A stretch of DNA of 64,000 nt from Siderastrea radians (taxonomy: Eukaryota; Cnidaria; Anthozoa; Scleractinia; Rhizangiidae): the NCBI GenBank assembly GCA_964017195.1, contig OZ024897.1, positions 6,490,360-6,554,359 of the forward strand, written 5' to 3'. The notes under the pieces are model-generated. The model was not told where the DNA came from and ran no database searches. It saw only the letters and a list, made by a program, of their open reading frames with translations. The position numbers and the translations under genes were made by a program. How positions within the stretch are numbered: position 1 is the first letter of the stretch; every line of letters begins with the position of its first letter. Below, one piece after another: positions 47,430 to 58,405 of the stretch.

Positions 47430-50400
47430 TTAACGTAACTTTCCCTGCGCAAGCAGAGGTGTTACTTCTATGGTATAAACAACATCTGGCTCGCTAAGAT
47501 ATACAACAGTGACTTCATCGGTATCCATGGACGCAGACTGTACTTCTGCTACGTACCATCCGGGTCTCCATCCAGAATCACCAATCTCATCGGCCGTCCA
47601 CTTGATTTTTACTTTTTTCCCAATTTCGAAGTAACTTTCGTGGTCGTCTTGCTCGGGTGTGGTGTCTGTTATTAGGTAATTCTTGATACTATTTGATTGT
47701 TGAGAACTTTCAGCAATCTCCCTCTTTACGTTTGGGATGGTTTCAATGTACTTTAGCAGTGGATTGAAGAGATCACAAAGGCCTTCTTTAGTGAAATCTG
47801 ACGGCACCGAGATGAGAGACTTTTTGACAGCACCTTTGGAAATGAACTTGCGTCTCCGACGAACGTCTGGTAGATTGATTACATCTTCGCGCATCTGATG
47901 GAAGAGAATTGTTTTCGCTATTCCAATAAGTCGCTTAATTTCTTGCACCTCCCAGTACGATGTGAGATGACTTCTTCTATTACGCAAAAGAAAGAGTCTT
48001 AACACGAGGTCATCTTTCTTTCCTGAAATGGGCAGGTTATGTTGTCTCAAAATAAACTGGAGTGAGGCAATCGGAAGCTTCTTCAACTCTGCCACGGTTT
48101 TAGGTAGGGTACTAAGGTTGCCGCTGTAGTTCACTTTGAAGTCTTTGGGCTGGGCTTGACCTTCAGCTTTGGCTATCGTCTTCACCAGGACACATTTTGG
48201 GCCTTTTAACGGGACATTAAGAGCTTTGCACTTCAGTTGAAGTTCGCCTACACTCAGTTTATACAAGTGATGTTTGCGCCATGTTTCTTTTTCCATATTC
48301 TCGCGGAATGACTTGTCAAATTTGCGTCGGCGTGTAGCAAAGTACTCCCGGACGCTTTCCACTGGTAGCCACGAAAGTATAGCGATCTGTTCTAAAATGT
48401 CGTCTCGAGGATCAGGCTCAATATTGAAAAAGGTATCTAAAATTCTCCCTGGCAAGAATAAATCACTCGAAGTTGCAATCTTTGAATATTCTCTCGTGAG
48501 ATGTTCCGTTTTTTCAAAAGACAGATAGTGCAGTTCCCCATTCTCGTTGACCCAACGGATATAATCTGGTATTGGTTGCAAAGATAGAGTTCCCTCCTCC
48601 ATTCCAGGATTCCAGATTCTTGTTCCATACTTGTCCCTTTGCGCATTGGAAATGACTTTATAATCCGCAGCATATGTACCTTTGAAATTTTCATCTATTT
48701 GCCAGCAATTCACCAGACTGTTAAAATATTCGTTTTTATTGGGTTCATAAGACCAGTCACATTCCAGTTTCTTCTCTTCACTCAGTTGAAGGAATTCCTT
48801 CAGTCTATCCTCATCATCAAAAATCGCTTCTTTGACCCCTCGGAAGCACTCCAAATACCGACCTCCAAAACGTGCAAAGGACAAACACTCCGTGACCTCG
48901 CCAGCCATTGCCTCCATGTTTTCCAAATGTTCTTCGCTGTGCGGATCCGCATGGGGGTGAATTTTCTTGCTGCTAAATGCTCCATGCCTAGAAAGGGCCT
49001 CGTTTTCAGCAGCATGTACCCTCTCCACAAAATTTCGTTTGCTGTGCCTTTCGGCAAAGCTTCTTTGGTGGAGATTTGTAAGATGAAGCAGACAAAGGAT
49101 GCGAACCATGCACATTTGGGTGAGCTTGCTGTCGGGATCTTCGCCATGACCGTTATCTACGATTAAACTTAATTTTTTTTTCAAAGTACCCGTATTGGGG
49201 TTTCGGAAAACATCATCCAAAGAAGGCAATGTCAGTAAGTACAGCATTTCGTTCATTGTTCTAAACGTTGTTTCGGGTTCTGAAATTCCAAGATAAATTA
49301 GTGTAACTGGCTTTCCAGTCCTTGTAACGTTTATTACTTTGCTTTCACCGTTGCTGGGCTGTTGGTAGTTGCTTTGATTCAGATCAAGAAATAAGTGAGT
49401 CATTGGAACAACTGCGTTGACTCTGCTTTGATCAAAAGTATGATCCTCATATGAGATTGCTTTCCAGGATTTTCCAGGATTTTGTACTGGTTGTATATCC
49501 CCACAAATTATAGCCTTTGCATCTCGTGAATCTACTATATTGTCGTCAGGTTGATCTCCGCCCGTTCAAGAAGTAGATTAACACTCTTGGTCGACCAGTG
49601 TAAATTTACTACTTGCTGGGAAACAGAGTCACGTGGTGGACATTTTAGGGATATTTTGGCATTGACGTTCTTCCCCGAATGATGTCTCTTCGCTGACAAA
49701 GTGTTTTCTTTGTACGAATCTGTGTAATTGAAGCAGGAAGACAATGAAATGGAAAACTGTGGCGGGGCAACTTGAAGTAGCGTTTTTCTTGCTTGCCACA
49801 TGTATAGATTGTTATCTTTGCTCCGAAACATGATATCGGAGGTTAATCGAGGGTGACTCTCTACACCCCCACCGATACCACTTTCCCCACTCTCGAATAT
49901 GCTTTGCAATACAATTCCTAACTCAGGAAATTCATCGGCTAGGAGTGGACGACCGCGATTATCGAAGGAAGATCTGAACTCTTTGGACTTCCTTGAAGCA
50001 ATGATTCGCTTTGTAAGCCGTCTTTGTTGTTCGTTTGTCATGTCGTTTCTTACTGTTTGAGACGTTATCTCAATGTCCTTGTACTGGAGAAGATTTCCTT
50101 CTAACTCATTCTTGCTGGCCATTATAGAATTTTTGTTAGTTACACCCTGTAATTTTGCCACAAATTTTGTACTCGTTGCAGTGGCAAAGAGACCCTTCAA
50201 CAAGTCTCTGTCTTTTTTGGTGTCTGCAAACTGCAGAGCAGTTTTAAAAAGTCCTCCTATCTCATTTTGCAGATGAGAGTTCATTTGTTCTCTTAAGCCA
50301 CGTTTGCATATTGATTCTAATTGGCTAGCGACGGCGTTTACGTTTTGATTGCGATTTTCGATGAAGAAGGCTGTGTCCTTTATGAGTATTTTTTCAACAT

Positions 50401-51080
50401 TGAGGTAGGGAGATAGGGCTGCCAATAACTCACTAGGCTTGGGACATCTTTTCAGCTTTTCACCAAAAACTTCGTTTTTCTTCTTGGTGTAGACATTTCC
50501 AAGTTCTTTTGCTTGCATGACTGGACCATTCGCGAGGAGGTATTTCGCGACATGAAGAATAACCGTGCACTTTTTTCGCACGTTGGGGCTAGGGTCGGTC
50601 AGGGCTTTAGTTTCGAGATTAGCAATGTTTTCTTCGAGAGATCCCTTTGCTTTTGATTTCTCGTTACGGCTGTCATTTTTAACGAGAAGTTTGGCGCGTC
50701 GCTGATGCCAACTCTTCGACAGAGCAGGGAATACTCGTGGGTCTTTATCAGTTTCCTCGAGCCTGCTTTCAGGCAAAGTAATCGGCGGTTTCTGTTGACG
50801 TGCATACCACTCCGATGACAACGAAGGAAACGGTAGAACGTCATTTGAAATGACGACTTTCAGATCATCACCACCTTTCTTCTGTTCCTGTTTCCTATAC
50901 CAGCCCTTGGACAACATCGGAAAAGGAACCTCGTAAAGAACGTTCATCATCTTGGTCCGTTTTGTATCGGTCTCGGAGTGGTGTAAGGGAGAAGATGCCC
51001 TTTTTTGGTTCTTCGACAAAGCAGCTCTCAGTTTCTTTCTAGCAGTTTTTGTGGTGTTTTGGTCGTTTCCTTCCATTTTC
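47430..51080 (-). CDS. Transposase-like core, homeodomain-like, SAP and Tudor-like exon (exon 3, frameshifted)
   Basis: The 3.65-kb last exon follows an acceptor (TTTCCTTTAG) at 51081. In the joined protein it has three FPxLSxxW motifs (about residues 319-396) and a helical region. A conserved-looking block SGIGGGVESHPRLTSD leads into an RNase H-fold core with likely catalytic Asp in FDQSRV (about 816), Asp in LIVDNGHG (908) and Glu in NFVERVH (952). That is DDE-like spacing. Then come a homeodomain-like helix (VREYFATRRRKF, about 1176-1187), two SAP motifs (about 1205-1237 and 1263-1299, the second with LPISGKKDDLVLRL) and a C-terminal SH3/Tudor-like barrel (GWRPGWYVAEV, about 1415-1482). 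The frame breaks at 49536: an extra TA turns ACA ATA GTA GAT into ACA ATA TAG. Both sides read as one family, so this is an indel, not an intron. No such combined family is known to me by name. Confidence 0.75.
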
Positions 51081-51669
51081 CTAAAGGAAATTTATTTGAC
51101 AATTTATAAACCTTTGTATAGAAGAAGATAATAAAAGTTAACTCTGATTTAGATTTTTCAAATTGGCAAGAGCACTAACTACCAAAAACGCTTAAAGTCG
51201 ACAAGACGGTTTTGAACTGTTTCCATGCACAGAACAAAGTTGTTGATGACAAAATTAGAAAAAAAGTGCATCATCATCATCATCATCATCATCATTATCA
51301 TCATCATCATCATCATTATTATTATTAACATGCGAACGCGAAAAGTCGCCTGGCGTGTGGATTCGCGACGCTAATGGGGAGATCACGAGGCAGACGATTA
51401 CGCGCGTGCTCGCGTATTATTCTCGCTACGCTAACCCAGCCGGAGTGGGAGAAAGAATGTCCACAGTCTAATGAACCGTGTCTGTTAAACACTCTACCTA
51501 AAATGAAAATACAAGCTAGCTTGCACTCCCAAGGAAAACGAAAAGTAGTTCGAGTTAGCAGGGGTTCGAGATAGCCGTTCACTTCAAGATCCTTCAAGGG
51601 AAATGGGTTCGATCCAGTTAGCGGGAAGTTCAAGCGAGCTAGCGATGTTCTTCTTCATGATAATCATAC
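51081..51669 (-). other. Intron 2 of the OTU-transposase gene (phase 2)
   Basis: On the minus strand the donor is AAAAG|GTATGA at 51669 and the acceptor TTTCCTTTAG at 51081. Splicing joins AAA AG with G AAA ATG GAA and restores one reading frame from the OTU exon into the transposase-like exon. The frame otherwise reads into a stop nine codons past the donor, so retention would give an OTU-only protein. It contains a (CAT)n microsatellite. Confidence 0.7.
51269..51327. repeat. (CAT)n microsatellite
   Basis: About 19 triplets of CAT, changing to ATT at the right end, within intron 2. Confidence 0.95.
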
Positions 51670-52324
51670 CTTTTTGATCTCTGGTTGCATTCTTGCAAAG
51701 ATGGAAATTCATCTCTTTCCAAAGAAAATGGTGCCTTCTGTTGAGCGTCAGGTAAAAGTGGAACAAAATGGTTTGGACCCCACCCTTTTCTTCTGGTATC
51801 TGAACAATGGCTCCACATCACGCTGACAGGTTGATGAGAGGAAGTGGGCGTCGTTGGTTTGATTCTGATGTTCATGAGTGCCCTGTTTGTCCCCGAGTTT
51901 TGAACGTCTGGGTAAACCGACAACACCGTACATCCAAGAACATTTGCCAGTGAAAATATGTGCCACATGTTGGCAAAGGTCTTGGATTTCACTGACCTCA
52001 AAACTTCTTTCCGGTAGGATGTAGAAGGATTTTTGGAAATGACATGGACGGATCCTGGAAGCAATTTTTCAACGACATCACTTGCACCCGTTAATGACAG
52101 TAAATAACGATTGTCTAAATACTGCTTTTCGTTCTTCGCCAACTCACATATAGAACGGATTCGGAGTTCTGTGTGATGGTCTTCATCTCCCAACAGTACC
52201 ATGGAAAAAGCCCTGAACAAGCAATTGCCATCCCCAATACACACGACTGGCTGTAACTCTTTTGGCGCATCGTCAGGATATAAAGTTGCAGCCACGATGT
52301 CAACAGGAAATTGCTTGGTTGGAG
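51670..52324 (-). CDS. OTU cysteine protease-like domain exon (exon 2)
   Basis: This exon encodes an OTU-type peptidase domain. The nucleophile motif is IGDGNCLFRAF (Asp about residue 80, Cys about 83 in the joined protein). A helical stretch ELRIRSICELA follows, and GWGPNHFVPLL supplies the distal His (about 234). OTU enzymes cleave ubiquitin or ubiquitin-like chains, and the key residues are present, so activity is possible. The LYPDDAP...LQPVVC lead-in resembles, from memory, the N-terminal part of vertebrate vertnin, but here the Cys is intact. The acceptor is CAATATACTTATAG at 52325, phase 1. The donor AAAAG|GTATGA joins it in phase to the transposase-like exon. Upstream frame sequence (to 52451) is intron. 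Confidence 0.8.
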
Positions 52325-52964
52325 CTATAAGTATATTGCGATAAATTAGAGTAAACAAAATAAAGACACCTCTTAACTGACATTTCATAACGGAGTTTAA
52401 ATCACCAAAATATATTGAATAATACCAAGAGGGGATCTCTTGATAACACACAAGAACTTTTGTTTTATTCTCCTCAAAGACCTTTTCTTGATTTTTCGAG
52501 AAAACGAGAGAAATTCAGCCAAAAGAGTAGATACATGTAAAGATATTGAAGAACAAATCAGCCAGAAAAGCTTATCCAACTCTCACACAACGATTAGTCA
52601 CAGAGTGACGAGCATAAATTTTGCTTGTTTTTTTATTTATACGGTCTTCTCGTATTAAAGTAAGGCTATTCTCAAACGGCCTTCACGGAATTTTTTAATT
52701 CAACACTTCTTGTCAAAAAATTCGTTATTAATTTTCTGGAAAAAATCTAATTCCAAATAGAAAAGAAAAAAAATTGTTTGTTGTGAGTTTTGTAAAAGTA
52801 AATTGAAAGATGTCGGGGGTAAACATGTCCCCAAGTTTGCTTTATACGCTATTAAATAATAAGTTCCATGACGGCCCCATCGGAATCCCCGCACTAAGCA
52901 AAGGCTTATATAAAGAAAATTATCGGAGAGCGAAAGCTAGCGCTATAACATTCATTAGGTATTT

Positions 52965-53462
52965 ATTGAGGGGGTGAATAGGGATCAGTAAATCCGTAGA
53001 TCCGTGGTAATTTTTAAAAATCCGTCAATATGTCAATATGTATATCCGTATATATGTCAATATGTAAAATCCGTCAATATGTTCTTGCAAAACTCCGAAT
53101 CCGCAAGGCATGTAAAACCGTTTTTTTTTTTCTGTTTGGAACTATCACGATTCTGTGGTTTCATTTTTGCAATGCTTATCAAAGCCTATGCAAGAACGAG
53201 GACATTTTTGTCTTTCGCTTCTTGCTCATACCGGTCCTGTAACTTCGGTTGGCTTTGGCACTCCCTTCGCGATTACAGATACGGAACGCTAAGAAGGTCA
53301 ACTAATGATTGAGCTTCGTTCTTAAGTCTGACAGAACAGATTGAAAACGAACTAAATCCACTGAACTTTCAAAATCCGCCAATCCGTAAAAATAACCTCA
53401 AAATCCCGAAATCAGAGAATTTTTTTTAGCTAAGTCCGTTGATTTGCTAGCCTATTCACCCG
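52965..53462. mobile_element. Inverted-repeat element with GGGTGAATAGG ends
   Basis: GAGGGGGTGAATAGG at the left and CCTATTCACCCGCTC at the right are inverted copies. Subterminal sequences are rich in short words AATCCGT and GTCAATATG repeated several times, especially 52990-53080. No coding capacity. It directly precedes the TA-flanked element. Confidence 0.6.
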
Positions 53463-53479
53463 CTCTTTATTTAATTTTA

Positions 53480-53877
53480 CTATCAAAATCACTAGAGTGG
53501 TAAGAGCGGCTAAATTCTTATCAAGTGGTTAAAAAAAACTGTCTCGTGATCGCATTGAGAAGCACCACGTGAGGTAAAAGCTCTGCGCCATGTGCTTCCA
53601 TTCCTTTCGGAGTCGCTTCAATCGTTTCTAACGAAAAACGACTAAAACATGGATCCGGATTTCTAATTGAAAGTGCATTTCAATGCTGATGGGGTTCAGA
53701 GGGCACAAAAACTTTTTCTTAACCGAAGTCAGTTCTTACAAAAGCAAAGCTAATGAGCGCTTTGCAGAAGAGATTTCCGATCGGCACGAATCACATGACA
53801 ATTTAAAGTCACGTGATAAGAATTGAGCCGCCGCCAATTCAAATTCCCACGTTTTACCACTCTAGTGATTTTGATAG
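53480..53877. mobile_element. 398-bp TA-flanked inverted-repeat element in intron 1
   Basis: Perfect 24-bp inverted ends, beginning CTATCAAAATCACTAGAGTG on the left and ending CACTCTAGTGATTTTGATAG on the right. TA dinucleotides flank both sides (53478-53479 and 53878-53879). This is the classic form of a non-autonomous Tc1/mariner-like element. The identical ends suggest a fairly recent insertion. Confidence 0.88.
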
Positions 53878-54257
53878 TACCGTGTGGACGAGTGGCGCTA
53901 CATTTTTGCGGTTATTCTCGCGATCCGCAAAAACTGTCCCCACCCCCCCCCAAAAAAAAGGTTCCCACAAAATTGTCGCCCCGAAACTTTAATGCACTGT
54001 CGAAATTATTGCATACAAACATCACCGTTTACATGTACATATAAAATGCTGTCTGCATCTGCATATTGTTTCAACTGTGTTTCGATTGCATGTACTTTTC
54101 CATTGGAACGCGACTTCCTAAAAATCGCAAAAATTAATCCCCAGCAAGAAAAACCAGTCTTTCCCATTCGCAAAAATTAGTTCCCGCAAAAGACAAAAAA
54201 ATCGCCCATCGCAATATAAAGCTCCCACAAAAAATTAGCGCTACACTAAGTCCGTAC

Positions 54258-54402
54258 CTGAACACCATTCGTATGGCTCCGGGAAGTCAAATTCAGAGGG
54301 CATTTCCACTTGATGAATTTCATTAAGAAGTGTCGTCCATCCCCACAGAGCTCGCGTTTCTAACCTTTGTTGTAGATTAACAAAAAACTCCTGTCTTCCC
54401 AT
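54258..54402 (-). CDS. Start exon of the OTU-transposase-like gene (exon 1)
   Basis: A coding start exon on the minus strand: ATG at 54402, 48 complete codons and one extra base before the donor GTACGG. The peptide begins MGRQEFFVNLQQRLETRALW and ends PEPYEWCS, a helical segment rich in aromatic residues. Its phase matches the OTU exon exactly (G|CT). With exons 2 and 3, and allowing for the 2-nt indel, the protein is about 1,482 residues. No other function can be read from this short piece. Confidence 0.7.
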
Positions 54403-55354
54403 ATTCCTAGGGCTTGATGATACTTATTTCTACTCAACTACTACCAAGCACTGACTATTAAAGCAAAAAGTCACTGCGAAGAGACGGAGATGGGCCAAAG
54501 TCTTTTCGCCGGGTGACAAACAGCGCGCATGATGCAGGAAACCGCAGGTCACCCTGGCGGCAATCTGTCACGCCATCTGAGCACGAGTTGGTGGACACGC
54601 AGACATAATTTTTCTTTTTGCTCGTCGCGCAATCCGTTGCGTGACGAGCTAAAAAACGGTCTAGGTGGGAGGTCATTTACTGGAGCATTTTCGCTGAAAT
54701 TAACTAGATTGGTCAGTTAATGGGTTTAGGAACAAATAGTCGGGATTTGTGAGTCAGACGTAAGAAATTGGCCCGTATGCGTGAGATTGATATTTTGGAT
54801 CCGGCACTAACGCTGCGGTTTAAAGTTGATCGCAAAGCTGGCACTAATAAACGTTTCTGCTACGAGTAAACTTTTATTCGTCTTTACTTAAATGGGGAAT
54901 CCCCTTGAAGGAATGGGAAATTGAAAATGTTTTTTTTTTTCTTTTTTAATACTGAATTTCATTTAAAAGATACCTTATTGCTACTTATTTTCGCGGGACC
55001 TGATTTCGTGATTCCACTGGCGGTATTTTACGGCACTAAAAGCTCGCTGGAGAATTTGTTGTAATCTTTTTTTTTTCCCGCGACATCAAAAAATTTATTG
55101 ACATTCGCACACCAGAAAACAGGACTTACACAAGGTGCCAATAAAACATGTTCTTTACTGCTCTCTTCATCGCATACATAGAAGCGGTTTAGTTTGTTTA
55201 TTAAAACAGTGACATTGGAAATCGTTTTGCATTCGATTGCAATGCTTTGATTAGAAAAAAAAAAGCACGAATATCTCACATTATCTCTCTTGTTTTATAT
55301 GAAAATATTAGTTCGGTTAGTCCTGCACCGCCGACTGGACTGGGCCAGACCGAA
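54403..55354. other. Gap between two minus-strand genes
   Basis: About 950 bp between the start of the OTU gene and the stop of the next minus-strand gene. It should hold the OTU gene's promoter and the 3' end of its neighbour. On the minus strand an AATAAA is present at 55197-55202, about 155 nt after the neighbour's stop. There is a short CGTCACGCAACGG/GCGTGACGAGC inverted patch near 54570-54650. No further coding sequence was seen. Confidence 0.5.
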
Positions 55355-56306
55355 CTAATCACTTTCGTAGTCTATTTTTATGTCGTCTGCAAGGAAGGAA
55401 ATTTCATTGTCTTCAAGTGACACGTCCGGGGCGGACGCTTGGCCCTCGCGCTGATCATCAACGCTTGGCTGTTGCAGAGTATTCTTTTTGGTAAAGGCCT
55501 CGATGGATTTTTGCAGATTGGCCTGGCTCTTCTTTAATGCGGAAAAAACGTCGTCGAACGTATTTTCCAAAGAGTTACGCTCCGACTCGTTCTTGCCAAC
55601 CTCTTCTGCAAACTTGGAATATCCTTGGTTCACATCAAAATGCGCCTTTTCCAAAATGTTGAGGTTACGCATGAGAACTTTATCACGGCCCTTACAATCT
55701 GTTGTGGAAGAAATATCCTCGGACAGTATTTCTTTGACCTTTAACTTCAAGAGTTCAGTTTTTTTCATGACCCAGGAAGATTCAATAACTCCCAGTAGCT
55801 CTTGAGGGCCCCAATCGGAAAGGCTTTCATCCATTCTGATTTTCTTCAACATCCCATTGTGAAACCTCATTCTTTCTTTTGCAAACAATTTTGTGGCATC
55901 TTGAATTTCGGCATCAGAAAAATGCTTCACTTTAGCAACGTTCAGTTCATGTTCACTGGCTCCGCTGCAGGCCGAAGCATCAGAGCCTGTGGCATCAACT
56001 GTGGACGACGGAGCCTCGGAATAGGCTTTGGGTTTTCTGGTCTCTGTTGTGGCGTTTTGTGCTTTGACTTCAAGTATGAAGTGCCCATCTGCCATGTTAC
56101 GTTGCCAACAGTCCCGCACATATGTTTTACTCTCTTGTTTCAAATGTTTTCAAGGGGATCCCAAAGAGCAAGAAACTGAAATCGTCGCATGGAGAAGTTT
56201 CCCGCACTCTTTGGCGAACCGATAATAGAGTTTCGTCTTCTTTAACGTTTTCAAGAACAGCAAAAACTTCACCTTGACTGGTCTTCAAAATAACTGACCT
56301 CGCCAT
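55355..56306 (-). CDS. Ubiquitin-like/helical protein, frameshifted
   Basis: From an ATG at 56306 (CAAAATGGCG) a frame of 59 codons reads MARSVILKTSQGEVFAVLEN and LLFGIPLKTFETRE, then stops. One base further on, a second frame continues SKTYVRDCW...GHFILEVKA to the stop at 55355. Joined across a single extra base in the AAACAAGAGAG tract (about 56125) it gives 316 residues. These are an N-terminal region with the strand-helix-strand pattern of a ubiquitin-like fold (about 1-90), a Ser/Ala-rich linker, a basic helical region (KERMRFHNGMLKKIRMDE, with a Trp further on) and a C-terminal coiled coil ending in an acidic tail. If the break is real, an ATG at 56098 would still allow a 247-residue product. 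Layout resembles the gene at 58406. Family not recognised. Confidence 0.6.
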
Positions 56307-56310
56307 TTTG
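56300..56310 (-). promoter_or_regulatory. Start-codon context resembling a YY1 site
   Basis: The start codon lies in CAAAATGGCGA, which matches the AANATGGCG form of the YY1 binding site often found over start codons of animal genes. It also gives a good start context. This supports the ATG at 56306 as the real start but is only a short match. Confidence 0.35.
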
Positions 56311-56859
56311 CTTGTGAGTTCTCACTCCTCACGGAGATTCAGTTGTCTTGTTATTTAATTTTAATGGGCTGTGCGTGCAAGATGTTTATCACGCATGAGA
56401 ATTCACACAATTAGTAAGAGGTGTTTATCATGCATGAGAACACTCGCAACGGCCTTCACGCAATTTGTACTCTAAATACTCAGGGTAACAAGATTCTAGC
56501 CTTGAAACGATATCGCGAAAAATTGATATTAACAGCTTTAGTTGAGGATATTTGTGTTGATAATTTTCAAGTTGAAACTCGAACGCAAGTCGAAGCTTGC
56601 GGTCAACAAACTTCTGATCACGAGATCATTTGAAATCAACGGCCCGTGAAGTCGGGGTAAAAAAAACCTCTCCAAGGTATCTTCTCTTTATTAGAATTTA
56701 TTTCGAAATTTCGTATTTAAAGCTCCAGACCATTAAAGGAATAGAAAGCATTTTAGAAAGAATTTTTTCATCATTTGGCTGCACGGCTCCGGCTGTCTGC
56801 CTTTTTTTTCTTGGAATCCCTACGGAATTTGATTTTCATCAGCGTATATTTGATTGACA

Positions 56860-57935
56860 CGGTTAACTAAAAGCAGGAATCCGGTATCCGGAATCCAGAA
56901 TGACTTCACCAAAAATTATTAATAATAAAGTATTAATTTGGGAGAAAATGTTGGTAGAGATTATAAAAGTCACCGAAGAAATAATGTCAGCAAATTAGCC
57001 GGAAATGATAGCCTTTGCAAAGATGCCCGGTAGACTGATAGATACGATTCTGAGAAAACCAATAACATCAATAACTATAAAAACAACGGGCAGCAGTACG
57101 AGCGCGACAGTCAGAAATTCTCTAACAATTTAGTGGAAAAGGCCTTTGCAATCCTCCTACAAGCATTCAATATTTTTTTAGAATTGGCAAGCGATTCAGC
57201 AAATTATTATGGTTTTTCCGTGCTTGAGCATACCGTGAAATCACTATGTTCCCGACCCTTTGAACTGAAGTTTGTTCGTCTGACTCACGGGTATATAATC
57301 TGTATGGCCGGCAAGCTGGTTTCGGGGAACTCAGCGATAATTATTAAGTCAGGTTTGAGAACGAATCAACTCAAGTTTTAAGGGTCTCTTCTCTTTGCAT
57401 GGAGGCGGAACGTGATTCGAAACCGTGGTTTTTGTTGGACATTTCTCTGCGGGGTAACGAACAATATAATATAATGGCGTGACAGCTTCACTCACAATCT
57501 GGCTGTGTAATCTTTTATACTCTGCCGAATTATATGCTAAAAACCGCGATAGTTTCGAGTCACTTGCCACCTGAATACAAAGAGAGCAGTCCCTTTAAGT
57601 TAAGTCGATTCGTTCTCAAACTGGGCTAAATTATATCTGAATTCTCCGAAACCAGCATGATTGTCCTATGTACAGCTGATCTGATCCGCACCCGTGTGTC
57701 AGATACAGAAAACATATTTTAAAAAAACTCCAACGGTCGGGTACATAGCGATTTCATGGTGCACGGAAATTCGTCCCATACAAAACCATAAGAATTATTT
57801 TGAGTCGCTTGCCAATTCCAAAAAAATATTGAATGCTTGTAGGAGGCTCGAAAAGGCCAAATAAGAAATTTATTATTAAGCATTTTTTGGGTGGTTTTTA
57901 ATTCCGACTCCAGATTCCGGGTTTTAGGTTAACCG
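56860..57935. mobile_element. 1.08-kb foldback element with 8-bp target duplication
   Basis: Identical GATTGACA flanks lie at 56852-56859 and 57936-57943. The ends are inverted (CGGTTAACTAAAA at the left, TTTTAGGTTAACCG at the right) and continue into a long imperfect inverted arrangement. AAGCAGGAATCC...AATCCAGA faces TCCAGATTCCGG. A block of about 120 bp with CCTCCTACAAGCATTCAATA and GAATTGGCAAGCGA (57135-57260) is mirrored at 57735-57862. GAGAACGAATCAACTCAAG is partly mirrored by CGATTCGTTCTCAAAC. An 8-bp duplication fits the hAT superfamily. The short frames inside are by-products of the palindrome. It sits between the two ubiquitin-like genes. Confidence 0.88.
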
Positions 57936-58405
57936 GATTGACATTTACAGAAACATGCAGAAACTCAAGCCGCAACATTTATAGTATCGGAATCTTTTTT
58001 TTTTCTTTTCTTTTCCTTTTTTTTTTTCTCAGATTGGATCAAGGTTTAATCGATATTCACTCTAAGAAAACAGAATGACACTACAGGAAATAATCGTGGA
58101 ACGCCGCGAAACGATTTTTCTCGCGCGGTTGCGATCGATCAGGGAAAAATAGCTTAAAACAACCAACTTTATATTCACCGTTTCCATGATTTTTTTATTA
58201 TCCATGATCTTCCATTTTCAATTAAGCTCACATGCTCTGTCAGGCGGATTCACCAGTAAAAAGAATCAGTTATCATGAAGGAATATATTCTTACAATTTC
58301 AACAAAGAAATCAATACTGAACTACTCCAGTCGAGTGGGAAAATGTTCCAGTTTTAACAGCATCGATCTGAATTTCTCGACGTTACTGTATGAGTACTGT
58401 AAATG

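Larger units (their letters stand above)
52325..54257 (-). other. Intron 1 of the OTU-transposase gene (phase 1)
   Basis: A 1.93-kb intron with donor TTCAG|GTACGG (54257) and acceptor ATACTTATAG (52325). The leftover G of exon 1 plus CT of exon 2 makes a GCT codon, so the joined frame is continuous. It hosts two inverted-repeat elements (52965-53462 and 53480-53877). Confidence 0.75.

Noticed and set aside
47430..54402. Reading the OTU and transposase-like parts as two or three separate genes.
   Set aside because: Splice signals at 54257/52325 and 51669/51081 match in phase, and the split within the core at 49536 is a 2-nt indel in otherwise continuous protein. Separate genes would lack start contexts.
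57133..57570. Frames on both strands within the 1.08-kb foldback element.
   Set aside because: They lie in the palindromic arms of a target-duplicated element and share no known domain.
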